64,000 bases of DNA, taken from assembly GCA_049890115.1 (NCBI GenBank), contig JBMHCC010000039.1, positions 1 through 64,000 of the forward strand. The letters run 5' to 3'. Numbering within the stretch: position 1 is the stretch's first letter; every line of letters starts with the position of its first letter. A program made the translations under genes and the position numbers. The stretch is from UBA685 sp049890115 (GTDB taxonomy: Bacteria > Pseudomonadota > Alphaproteobacteria > Puniceispirillales > Puniceispirillaceae). The notes below the pieces were generated by a model that saw only the letters and a program-made list of their open reading frames with translations, ran no database searches and had not been told where the DNA came from. This document shows positions 35,508-43,704 of the stretch, one piece after another.

Positions 35508-36608
35508 TTAAAGGCGCATCGTGTTATGCGCATGTTCCAATTTATCAAAATCAAAGACAACGCCAATACCAGCTTCATGAGGGGCAGTTGCCAGATGATT
35601 TTCAACTTGCAAAGGACGCATTGTATATTCATCTATCGGAAAACTATGCACCTCAAGCCAGCCTGAATTGGCTTGTGATGATACCAGCGATACATGTAAT
35701 TCCTGCATGCCATGGCTGCAGACAGGGATGTTATGAATTTTTGCTAATTCTGCAACCTGAAGCCAGCCTGTAATCCCCCCGCAATTAGAGGCATCTGGCT
35801 GAATAAATGACAGACCAGCATCAGCAAAAGCATATTCAAATTCATGGATAGTATGCAAATTTTCACCCATCGCCAATGGCATCCCTGTGGCATCAGCGAT
35901 TTGTTTATAGCCATGATAATTATCAGGGATGGTTGGCTCTTCAAACCACAGCAAATCATAATCTTTAAAAGCATGAGCTGCTTTGATTGCCTGCTCGACT
36001 GATAGTGAATAATTCGCATCAACAGCAAAAGCGATATCAGGCCCGACCATTTCTCTGATAGCCTGCACACGTTCAATATCTGTCTTTAGTTCAGGCTGAC
36101 CAATTTTAATTTTAATGCCATTAAAGCCGCGTTCCAAATAGCCTTGCGTCTGTGCCTTTAATTTATCGAGCGAGAAATTCAGATCAATGCCGCCACAATA
36201 GGCTTTGCATCTATCTGAAGCGCCACCTGCCATCTGCCATAATGGCTTATCAGCCTTCCTGCATCTGATATCCCATAAGGCAATATCAATCGCTGAAATC
36301 GCAAAAGATGCAATACCGCCGCGTGCCACATAATGGACATGCCATTGCATCCCGTCATAAAGCGCCTCTATCGCATCACCATCGCGGCCTTGCAAAAAGG
36401 GTGCTAAATCATAATCGATCATTGCCTTGATGGCTCGCCCGCCTTTGCCACCTGTATAGGTATAGCCTGTGCCAGAGCTGCCATCTGCCAGCGTGATTGT
36501 CACAACAACCAACTCAAAATGTGTGTGATCACCATGTTTGGCATCTGTTAAGATTTCAGCCAAAGGAACATGAAATAAACGTGACTCAATAGCTGTTATT
36601 TGAGACAT
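35508..36608 (-). CDS. Enolase-superfamily sugar-acid dehydratase (galactarate/talarate dehydratase-like)
   Basis: The 366-residue protein has KIKIGQPE (K-x-K catalytic motif), metal ligands in AVDANYSL, WFEEPTIPDN and MGENLH, and the C-terminal VCSHGMQELHVSL with the His acid/base. TGYTYTGGKGG near the N terminus forms the capping loop. The pattern resembles L-talarate/galactarate dehydratases. It lies in the TRAP operon between a PhyH oxygenase and a zinc dehydrogenase. Confidence 0.8.
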   Translation of the reverse strand: MSQITAIESRLFHVPLAEILTDAKHGDHTHFELVVVTITLADGSSGTGYTYTGGKGGRAIKAMIDYDLAPFLQGRDGDAIEALYDGMQWHVHYVARGGIASFAISAIDIALWDIRCRKADKPLWQMAGGASDRCKAYCGGIDLNFSLDKLKAQTQGYLERGFNGIKIKIGQPELKTDIERVQAIREMVGPDIAFAVDANYSLSVEQAIKAAHAFKDYDLLWFEEPTIPDNYHGYKQIADATGMPLAMGENLHTIHEFEYAFADAGLSFIQPDASNCGGITGWLQVAELAKIHNIPVCSHGMQELHVSLVSSQANSGWLEVHSFPIDEYTMRPLQVENHLATAPHEAGIGVVFDFDKLEHAHNTMRL

Positions 36609-36645
36609 AACAAAAATCCTGTGATCAGGGTCAATAACGGTTTAG

Positions 36646-37593
36646 TTAAGCACAATACGGTGCATCATTACCCCAGCGATGCTGCGGGATATGCTCTGAT
36701 TGTGCTAAATGTGCTCTGGTACGATGCCACATTGCCTGCCAATCTTGCCAGTTACGCAATTCTGCTTCTGGTGCTTTACGTGATCTGGCAATAAATTCAG
36801 GAAATTGGCTACGGCCTGTTGGCTGTCCTGTCACATTATAGCGCAAATCAAATGACCAGCGGAATTCATCACTGATATTGGCAAGCGAACTATGCGGGCA
36901 TAAGGGGTTAAAGATGACTGCACCACCAGCTTTGACAGGCACAGGCAATGCCTCATCTTTAGGGATAAAAGCATCTGCCAGACCAACCTGACTACGTGCA
37001 CAATGAGGCATCATTTTATCATAATGACCTTGTGCCACCTGCAAACACCCATTTTCAATCGTCGCATCTGTAATAGCCAGCCAGACAGTGATAAACTGGG
37101 TGTTATCAGCTTCTGGCAAGGTGACCCCCATATCCTGATGCCAATCTGTCGCAATGATATGAGCTCTATTTTCAGATTGTGGCAGCACATGCTGTGGCGG
37201 TTTAATCCTGACATGCTGAATCGGGTTTGAGGTAATCTCTGAGCCGATGAGCTGCTCTACGACATCCAGAATGTTGTTATGAGTGACGATATCAAAAACA
37301 GCTGGCCCAATATGCATAGGTGTGTCATTTGTGATGCCGCTATGAGGTAGTGAGATATCAAGCGGCTGATACCAGTCAAAATCACCTTTATAACATTCTG
37401 ATAACTTATCCCAAAAACTCATATCAGGCGTTGCTGGCGGCACCTTACCAGCATCTGCCCAATCTTGGTAAAGGCTATCCATCACAGCTTTATATTCTGA
37501 TTTAACAGCACCAATAGATTTCGCATCAATCATATTTTCAACGACTAAAAAGCCTTGATTGTGAAATGACGTTATCTGTTGTTGCGATAGCAT
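36646..37593 (-). CDS. PhyH-family oxygenase, paralog of the gene at 26183
   Basis: The 315-residue Fe(II)/2-oxoglutarate oxygenase has the iron motif DWHQDMG, VAQGHYDKMMPHC and the distal His in PLCPHSSLAN followed by RWSFDLRYN. It matches the gene at 26183 along its full length (ITSNPIQHVR and RWSFD are shared). It follows the TRAP large permease gene by 19 bases, so its substrate is probably the imported compound or an early product. ATG 37593 is chosen over a longer frame to 37710 that would overlap the dctM gene. Confidence 0.85.
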   Translation of the reverse strand: MLSQQQITSFHNQGFLVVENMIDAKSIGAVKSEYKAVMDSLYQDWADAGKVPPATPDMSFWDKLSECYKGDFDWYQPLDISLPHSGITNDTPMHIGPAVFDIVTHNNILDVVEQLIGSEITSNPIQHVRIKPPQHVLPQSENRAHIIATDWHQDMGVTLPEADNTQFITVWLAITDATIENGCLQVAQGHYDKMMPHCARSQVGLADAFIPKDEALPVPVKAGGAVIFNPLCPHSSLANISDEFRWSFDLRYNVTGQPTGRSQFPEFIARSRKAPEAELRNWQDWQAMWHRTRAHLAQSEHIPQHRWGNDAPYCA

Positions 37594-37612
37594 GTGATGG
37601 TTTCCTTTCGTC

Positions 37613-39241
37613 CTAGAGTAAGATCGTAACAATTGATGGCCAGATAAGCAACACTGACAGCGCCAATAGCTGCACACCAATAAATGGCAGGAAGCCTCTG
37701 AAAATATCAATCAACGAAATATGAGCTGGTGCGACTGATTTCAGATAGAAAGCTGCCGGACCAAATGGCGGTGATAAGAAGCTGACCTGCATATTCATAC
37801 AGAACAGAACACCAAACCAGACAGCCACTTCACTTGGTGATAATTGGCCAACAAAACCAATCTCTTCAATAGGTAGACGCTTTACGATTGGCAAAAATAC
37901 CGGAATGATAAGCAACACAATACCAACCCAATCCATAAAAGCGCCCATAAAGAGCAAGATCAGCATCATCGTCAGCAAGACAAGCATGGTTGGCATTTCG
38001 GCACCCACAATCAGCTCTGCGATATAGGCAGGGCCGCCAGCAAGGGTGTAAGCACCAGATAAAGCAGCTGCGCCAACTGTGACCCAAATGATTGTGCCTG
38101 TTGAACGAAGCGTACGCATCAGGCTTTCCCATAATAGGCCAACAGATGCCTCACCACGGAAAGCGGCAATGATAAAGACAGCCAAAGCCCCCATACCAGC
38201 AGCCTCAGTAATGCCTGTCACACCGCCATAAATAGAACCCAAAACAACACCAACAACAGAGAAAGGTGCCACTAGCCCCTTACCATGCTCCCAGCCTTTT
38301 TTGGTTCTCTCTTTGCCAATGCCAAACCATGCCAATGCTAATGCTGCGGCAATGAACAAAGACAAATGCAGGATATGATGCGGCATACCAAGGAAAATTG
38401 GCTCAAAATCCTTAATATCTGGTGAGTTGCGCCCCGTCAGCGTAAAGAAAATAGCTCTGATAAGATATAAGCCTGCTAGCCCAGAAACCAGAATCAGCAT
38501 GAAGCTAGAGAACATTTTCAGCTTCTCAAGCCCGCCTGGCTCATCTTTACGTGGCTCTGGCAAAGGTGCCAGGGTTGGGTTTAATTGGGTACGCACCACA
38601 ATATAAATAATGATGAAACTCGCCAGCATCGCGCCAGGAATAAAGGCACCTGTAAATAGCGACTTGATAGATGTCTCAGTGATAAGGCCATAGATAATCA
38701 GCACAATAGATGGCGGGATCATCGTCCCCAAAGAACCAGAGGCACAAATCGTACCAATCGCCAAATTCTGATTATAGCCAAGACGCAACATTTGCGGCAA
38801 TGCGATAAGGCCAAGTAGAACAACCTCACCACCAATAATCCCTGACATCGCTGCCATGATAACAGCCATCAGCGATGTCACAATGGCGATACCACCACGC
38901 ACACGGCTAAGCCAGAAATCAAGTGAATCATACATCTGGCGTGCCACGCCAGAGCGTTCCAACAAGGCTGCCATAAAGATAAATAACGGCACGGATATGA
39001 GGACATATTCTGTCATCAAATCAAAGATTTTCTGGGTGAGAATATAGAGCGGCCCAGTTCCTGGACGACCTGTCAGAAGACCTTCACCAAAGGCAAATGG
39101 GTTCAAAAACAAGCCAGGCTCAAACTTCATCACCATGACAACAAGCGCCAAAAATGCAGACGCAAAACCAAGCGGCATACCAATGCCAAGTAAAACAACT
39201 AGTCCAATGACTAGTACGATGGAAATAGTACCGACGTCCAT
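37613..39241 (-). CDS. dctM: TRAP transporter large membrane subunit
   Basis: The 542-residue protein is a DctM-type permease with many hydrophobic helices and the features GIGMPLGFASAFLAL, MAALLERSGVARQMYDSL, GTMIPPSIVLIIYGL and LLFMGAFMDWVGI. TRAP transporters import organic acids, including sugar acids, using an ion gradient and a periplasmic binding protein. At 542 residues it is longer than the usual ~430; there is an extra stretch near residues 215-320. Its ATG overlaps the dctQ stop (TAATG). Confidence 0.9.
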   Translation of the reverse strand: MDVGTISIVLVIGLVVLLGIGMPLGFASAFLALVVMVMKFEPGLFLNPFAFGEGLLTGRPGTGPLYILTQKIFDLMTEYVLISVPLFIFMAALLERSGVARQMYDSLDFWLSRVRGGIAIVTSLMAVIMAAMSGIIGGEVVLLGLIALPQMLRLGYNQNLAIGTICASGSLGTMIPPSIVLIIYGLITETSIKSLFTGAFIPGAMLASFIIIYIVVRTQLNPTLAPLPEPRKDEPGGLEKLKMFSSFMLILVSGLAGLYLIRAIFFTLTGRNSPDIKDFEPIFLGMPHHILHLSLFIAAALALAWFGIGKERTKKGWEHGKGLVAPFSVVGVVLGSIYGGVTGITEAAGMGALAVFIIAAFRGEASVGLLWESLMRTLRSTGTIIWVTVGAAALSGAYTLAGGPAYIAELIVGAEMPTMLVLLTMMLILLFMGAFMDWVGIVLLIIPVFLPIVKRLPIEEIGFVGQLSPSEVAVWFGVLFCMNMQVSFLSPPFGPAAFYLKSVAPAHISLIDIFRGFLPFIGVQLLALSVLLIWPSIVTILL

Positions 39242-40104
39242 TATTCCGCCCCCACGCTGCGCTTGAGTGCCTCAAGCTCCTGTTTGTCGATTTCTTCTGC
39301 TGCAAGATGATCTGCATTATCGGCATTCCAGTCCACAACCAGATTGATAACAGCTTGAATCGCAATCAAAGTTATCATGATCAAGATAAATGGCTGTATC
39401 GTTGCCGGAATCGGTGGGTCAAAGGCGGTGCCAAACATTTCCCACTTATAGAATTTAACAATGAATACTTGTTTATAAGACCCAAAGACAAGGAAGCCTG
39501 CAAAAATAACAAGCAATGTCACTGAGATAGTATCAAAGGTTTTGCGTAACCAACGTGGCGCAACATCATAAAGCAAGAAAATACGAATATGACAACGTTG
39601 CTGCATGGCATAAAGACCAGAGCTCATAAAGACAAAACCAGCTATCCATAAGGTAAGCTCATTCGCCCATAATGTTGGTGCCTCGACCACATAGCGCAAA
39701 AACACCTCATATAACATCACCATCGTCATAGAGATAATCAGGATCATGGTCACACGACCAATAAATAAGGAAAAGCGGTCAATGCGGCGCCATTTCGGAA
39801 ATTCCATCGGCGCACAAGTCACATTACGAGCCCCAAAGAAAAACACAACAGGCATCGCAAATAAGGTTATGTAATCAATGATATCAACAAAACCACCAAA
39901 TAAGCCTGGCAGAAATGGTGTGACATCTTTGCGTAACACAAGCTGTGACATCTGATCACGAAGGCTTTGAGATTCTGGCGGGATAAAATCCAAGATATAG
40001 GCTGGTGTATGCCAAATTGACCAAGCAGCACAGAAGCAGAATAAGGCTGGATAAACCCATTCCAGTAATGTGCCTGAGTGATCTTCGACCACTGGTTCAC
40101 TCAT
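39241..40104 (-). CDS. dctQ: TRAP transporter small membrane subunit
   Basis: The 287-residue DctQ-type protein carries the usual four helices in its C-terminal ~170 residues (LFIGRVTMILIISMTMVM, EVFLRYVVEAPTLWANEL and LWIAGFVFMSSGLYAM). An N-terminal extension of about 100 residues with two more hydrophobic segments makes it longer than the usual ~170. ATG 40104 (MSEPVVED) has GGGAGGG upstream. It follows dctP after a 208-base gap with a strong hairpin. Confidence 0.85.
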   Translation of the reverse strand: MSEPVVEDHSGTLLEWVYPALFCFCAAWSIWHTPAYILDFIPPESQSLRDQMSQLVLRKDVTPFLPGLFGGFVDIIDYITLFAMPVVFFFGARNVTCAPMEFPKWRRIDRFSLFIGRVTMILIISMTMVMLYEVFLRYVVEAPTLWANELTLWIAGFVFMSSGLYAMQQRCHIRIFLLYDVAPRWLRKTFDTISVTLLVIFAGFLVFGSYKQVFIVKFYKWEMFGTAFDPPIPATIQPFILIMITLIAIQAVINLVVDWNADNADHLAAEEIDKQELEALKRSVGAE

Positions 40105-40253
40105 TTTTGTTTCCCTCCCCACTTTGAAAAACAACGCCTTGTGATGATTTTATTAGTCTTGTGCGTTGCCCCTTGCCTGAAAGCTGCTTGTTAAAAAATA
40201 GTCAGCTATTGTGATGCAATTTATGATTTAAATAAGATGTTTTTTTTCAGAGA

Positions 40254-40282
40254 GCAGAGCCCTTCAGTGAAGAGGGCTCTGC
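40254..40282 (-). terminator. Intercistronic hairpin between dctP and dctQ
   Basis: GCAGAGCCCT (40254-40263) and AGGGCTCTGC (40273-40282) form a perfect 10-bp stem with a 9-base loop. No T run follows on the minus strand. Hairpins here are known to limit read-through or protect the dctP mRNA in binding-protein operons, giving more binding protein than permease; that role is inferred. Confidence 0.55.
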
Positions 40283-40312
40283 CAGATTATGATAAGCCTG
40301 AAAAGGCGATGA

Positions 40313-41332
40313 TTACATCGCGCCCAGATCAGTCAAGAAGTCAACATGGCTCTGCAACAATGCCTTTGCTTCAGGTGTTGTTGCGAACTCTGTCCAGCCC
40401 TTCTTCACAGCCTGACGGAACTTGCCAAGCTCTTCTGGTGACCATTCATACAGGTTGATGCCTTTCGCACGCAGAACTTTAGCGTTCTGAGCATTCTTAA
40501 CCTCGTTGATTGTTGCGTTATGCAGTGCAAGCGAATCCATAGCAACTGTCATAATTGCCTGATGGTGAGCTGGCATCGCATCCCAAACATCTTTGCGACA
40601 AGCCAAGTGGTCAGCAGGCATTGAGTGGAAACCAGGATAGTTTGTGTGCTCAGCAATGTCATATAGACCAAGACCAATATTATTTGTCAGGTTTGCAGCA
40701 TCTGCACCATCAATGATGCCTGTTTCAAGAGCTGTAAAGATTTCGTTAAAGTCCATCACGATTGGTGATGCGCCAAGATTAGCGAAAACCTTTGTTGCCA
40801 GACCTGGAGGTGAACGGAACTTCCAGCCTTTGAAATCTTCAACACCGCGAATTGGTGCTGTTGATGACAGTGATTCTGGACCTGGGATCCACCAACCAAC
40901 AAATTCCATATTGTGATCATTATACAGATCATTAATGGCTGAACGGCCACCGCCATGCAGCATCCATGACATCTGCTGATACGGGTTAGCATAACCACCC
41001 ATCAAATCGCCTGTGAACTGGAAGGCAGGGTTCTTACCAGTTTGGTAAGCACCACCTGTCATGTCACAATCCAAGATACCTGTTGCAGCAGCATCAAATG
41101 TTTCAGCTGATTTCACAACTGATGATGCATAGAACATTTCAACCTGGATTTCGCCATTTGACATTGTCTGAATGTCATTAATGTATTTTTCAGCCATCTG
41201 GCCAGATAATGTTTCTTGTGAAAAATGTGTCTGAATACGAAGCTTGGTTGTTTCGGCAGCAGCTGAAAAAGCTGTGCCAGCGGCTATTGCAGCAACTGAA
41301 GCTGCCATAGTCATTGTTCTCATCAAAGTCAT
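40313..41332 (-). CDS. dctP: TRAP transporter solute-binding protein
   Basis: The 339-residue protein has a signal peptide (MRTMTMAASVAAIAAGTAFS, cleaved after SAAA) and the DctP domain: RIQTHFSQETLSGQMA, FRSPPGLATKVFANLGASP with the conserved Arg, and FTALETGIIDGADAANLTNN. It binds an organic acid in the periplasm. ATG 41332 has GGGAGG upstream; the longer frame to 41443 is not used. It is the first gene of the operon that runs to kduD, suggesting a hexuronate or aldonate ligand. Confidence 0.9.
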   Translation of the reverse strand: MTLMRTMTMAASVAAIAAGTAFSAAAETTKLRIQTHFSQETLSGQMAEKYINDIQTMSNGEIQVEMFYASSVVKSAETFDAAATGILDCDMTGGAYQTGKNPAFQFTGDLMGGYANPYQQMSWMLHGGGRSAINDLYNDHNMEFVGWWIPGPESLSSTAPIRGVEDFKGWKFRSPPGLATKVFANLGASPIVMDFNEIFTALETGIIDGADAANLTNNIGLGLYDIAEHTNYPGFHSMPADHLACRKDVWDAMPAHHQAIMTVAMDSLALHNATINEVKNAQNAKVLRAKGINLYEWSPEELGKFRQAVKKGWTEFATTPEAKALLQSHVDFLTDLGAM

Positions 41333-41378
41333 AAGGTTCCTCCCGAACTTTAAATTTTTTTTTGAAGGTCGACCCCCA

Positions 41379-41416
41379 GTTCGAAAAGCAGGTAAGCCGA
41401 CCACATGTTCGAAAAG
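41379..41416 (-). promoter_or_regulatory. Spaced direct repeat, possible operator of the TRAP operon
   Basis: GTTCGAAAAG occurs at 41379-41388 and 41407-41416 (28-base spacing), each holding the palindrome TTCGAA, about 50-85 bases before the dctP start. A regulator binding as a multimer could use it; none is encoded nearby. Confidence 0.45.
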
Positions 41417-41583
41417 GGTATCGGCAAGTTTTTTTAACGTCAATGTGAAACTTTATTATTTTTTTGCTGATTGTTTTGAAACTATTTCAAAGAAATCTGA
41501 AATGAGGCGGGTTTTATCGAAAAAAAAATCAGGAAAATGTGATCAGCAGCAAACCAGTTACGCCAAGCTAGCGTATAGATGTC

Positions 41584-41628
41584 GTCCCTTAGTTGAGTAT
41601 CCTAGCCGGTCCCAACTCGCTGAGGGAC
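41584..41628. repeat. Inverted repeat, possible hairpin
   Basis: GTCCCT (41584-41589) and AGTTG (41591-41595) pair in order with CAACT (41613-41617) and AGGGAC (41623-41628), giving an 11-bp interrupted stem. No T run follows on either strand, so it is not a classical terminator. Confidence 0.45.
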
Positions 41629-41719
41629 ACCTTCTCATTTGCTACTGACCACAAATTGAGCATATCACATTATTTCATGATTAGCTAATAGGGTCTATTG
41701 ACCCTGCTAAAACCCCTTC

Positions 41720-42127
41720 TTATGGCTGGGGTTTAGATGGTGCATCAATGGCATATTCCATCAGATCAGATAGCTTTAAAATTGCCAATGTCACTTGATT
41801 TGTTGCCTGTAATCTAACCTTTGGGGCAACACCAGCACGACGTGCCTCTTCCCATCTGCCAGCGCATAAACACCAATAATCACCAGCCTTCAGTCCAGGA
41901 AAGCCATAATCTGGCATCGGCGTTGATAAATCATTTCCTTGTGCTTTGGAAAATGTGAGAAATTCTTCGCTCATCAATGCACAAACCGTATGAAGCCCTC
42001 TATCTTCAGGGCCAGTATGGCAGCAGCCATCGCGGTAAAAACCTGTTATCGGGCTAACAGAACAGCCTATTAGCTGATTACCAAAGACATTTTTTTGTGG
42101 GCTATTTTCATAATTCTCACCATCCAT
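41720..42127 (-). CDS. DUF2237-family protein
   Basis: The 135-residue soluble protein has NVFGNQLIGCSVSPITGFYR, GCCHTGPEDRGLHTVCALM and the tryptophan/cysteine segment GDYWCLCAGRWEEA. These match the DUF2237 family of unknown function, common in alphaproteobacteria. The conserved Cys residues could bind metal. It lies 46 bases downstream of plsC on the same strand. Confidence 0.85.
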   Translation of the reverse strand: MDGENYENSPQKNVFGNQLIGCSVSPITGFYRDGCCHTGPEDRGLHTVCALMSEEFLTFSKAQGNDLSTPMPDYGFPGLKAGDYWCLCAGRWEEARRAGVAPKVRLQATNQVTLAILKLSDLMEYAIDAPSKPQP

Positions 42128-42173
42128 CAGCGTGGTATCCTCTCAACCATAAGGTCTTGATGCAATCTGGATT

Positions 42174-42896
42174 TCAGCCTTTTCCATGCTTTATGAATTG
42201 TTGTTCCAGCTCTGCCGTTTTTGTTTCAATCACAGTTTCAAGGCGTTCCATAAATTGCGCACGAGATAGACCTGCAGGTATTTCTGGTAAAAAGACCACA
42301 TCAATAATGCCAGGTTTCTTGGCAAAAGCACGCGGCCCCCAACATTGTGCTGAATTTAGTGCGATTGGCACAACAGGCAAATTTGTCGCCTGATAAATCG
42401 CATAGATACCAATTTGGTAATCAGCTTTTACACCTGTTGGCACTCTTGTGCCTTGGGGGTAAATTTGGATTGACCGTCCTGTGGCAGCAGCTGCCATCGC
42501 ATCTGATTTCAGCTGTTTTAACGCTTTCATCCCTGCTTTTCTATCAACAGCGATAACGCCTGCTTTTTGCATTAGCCAGCCAATGACAGGCAATCGTAAC
42601 AATTCTTTTTTCAACACAATCACAGGCGCGTTTAGATGCCAGCACAGGCTCATTGTCTCCCAAGCTGATTGATGCTTAGCAGCATAAATCACCTGAGAAT
42701 TGAGATGTTTATCACCTGATAGGCGGTGCGAAATACCAGCAATGACGAGTAATTGATTGGTAAACCAGCCCCAGAATATGCCAAGCTGGCGTGCTATGAT
42801 TGCTGGTGCCAAAAGCGCAGGCACAGCGATTACTGCCACCAAAGCTGTGATGGCATAAAATAATATATTAAAAAGAGCAGACCGCAGAATTATCAT
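42174..42896 (-). CDS. plsC: 1-acyl-sn-glycerol-3-phosphate acyltransferase
   Basis: The 240-residue protein adds the second acyl chain to lysophosphatidic acid at the inner membrane. It has the acyltransferase motif HQSAWE (HX4E in place of the usual HX4D), AVDRKAG and YPQGTRVPTG (EGTR-like), with N-terminal hydrophobic helices. The HQSAWE form is usual in alphaproteobacteria as far as I recall, so it is not a defect. Confidence 0.88.
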   Translation of the reverse strand: MIILRSALFNILFYAITALVAVIAVPALLAPAIIARQLGIFWGWFTNQLLVIAGISHRLSGDKHLNSQVIYAAKHQSAWETMSLCWHLNAPVIVLKKELLRLPVIGWLMQKAGVIAVDRKAGMKALKQLKSDAMAAAATGRSIQIYPQGTRVPTGVKADYQIGIYAIYQATNLPVVPIALNSAQCWGPRAFAKKPGIIDVVFLPEIPAGLSRAQFMERLETVIETKTAELEQQFIKHGKG

Positions 42897-43015
42897 GTTT
42901 TTTGTGCTAGGCTATCTTGCCCTATTATGTAAAGAGCAAATAATGGCTATGGCGGAGAAAGATAGTTGGTGTTCACCTTATAAAACCAACCATGTAAGTG
43001 AAATGGCAAATAGAA

Positions 43016-43336
43016 ATGACAGAACTGACTGATTGGAAAAGAAAAGTCGAAATGGCATTAGATAGCTGTGTGAAAGCAGCGCATCTTATCACCTATCAGG
43101 AACTGGCACAAACTGCTGACATCCCTGCCCCGCATCGTATTCACAAGCTGACTTTATTCCTAGAAGAGCTGATAGAAGCCGACATTACGGCACACAGACC
43201 CATTAGGGCTGCTTGTGTTATCTCCAAAATAAGAGGCCTGCCAGCACCTGGTTTTTTTCACCTGCTAGAGCGTTTTGATTTTGATTGCGAAAACAACAAA
43301 GCGACACATCAAAAATTACTGGCAGAGTTATTTTGA
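43016..43336 (+). CDS. Conserved hypothetical small protein
   Basis: The 106-residue protein starts MTELTDWKRK and ends with VISKIRGLPAPGFFHLLERF and a charged tail. LITYQELAQTADIPAPHRIHKLTLFLEELI looks like a helix-turn-helix or winged-helix domain. I do not recognise a named family. The 3' end overlaps the convergent TusA-like gene by nine bases. The frame extends upstream to 42998 but the ATG at 43016 is a better start. Confidence 0.55.
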   Translation: MTELTDWKRKVEMALDSCVKAAHLITYQELAQTADIPAPHRIHKLTLFLEELIEADITAHRPIRAACVISKIRGLPAPGFFHLLERFDFDCENNKATHQKLLAELF

Positions 43337-43552
43337 TCCTTTGCGGATTTCAAATGTAAAAACACCATTTTCCGTAGTTGATTTTTCCAAATGATGGCCA
43401 GCTGTCTCACAAAAATGTTCAAAATCAAGAGGCGCTGCTGGGTCATCTGCCAAAATGCGGATAGTGGTATCAGATGCCATATCTTTTAGCGCACGCCGCG
43501 CCTTTAGGACAGGCAGCGGGCATTTTAGTCCGGTAAAATCAAATTCTGTCAT
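43328..43552 (-). CDS. TusA-family sulfur carrier protein
   Basis: The 74-residue protein has the signature GLKCPLPVLKARRAL, where the Cys of CPxP carries persulfide sulfur, and a two-layer alpha/beta fold ending with FTFEIRK. TusA/SirA-like proteins pass sulfur to tRNA thiolation or cofactor synthesis. ATG 43552 has GGAG upstream; ATG 43567 is in frame and possible. Confidence 0.85.
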   Translation of the reverse strand: MTEFDFTGLKCPLPVLKARRALKDMASDTTIRILADDPAAPLDFEHFCETAGHHLEKSTTENGVFTFEIRKGSK

Positions 43553-43704
43553 CTGTATCTCCGCCATCTCAGCTGTGCCACCATAATCTATCAGCGCAAT
43601 TTGCCAGCTATCTTTTTATGAGATGATATTCTGTGCCATAAAATAGCGGCAAAAAATCATAAGGCAACTTGCATTCTTTGCTTAGCAGGCGGTACAACAA
43701 GGCC

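Larger units (their letters stand above)
41333..41719. other. TRAP operon leader and intergenic stretch
   Basis: The 387-base gap holds the minus-strand leader and promoter region of the TRAP operon. It contains a spaced direct repeat (41379-41416), AT-rich DNA near 41420-41480 and an inverted repeat (41584-41628). No coding sequence is convincing: a frame at 41244-41648 on the plus strand lies mostly against dctP and is a shadow. Confidence 0.5.

Noticed and set aside
41584..41628. Possible tRNA-like fold
   Set aside because: No anticodon arm, T-loop or CCA-type end can be found; only one interrupted stem is seen.
42174..42896. HX4E in place of HX4D in PlsC seen as a defect
   Set aside because: HQSAWE is, to my knowledge, a common form in alphaproteobacterial PlsC, and the rest of the enzyme is intact.
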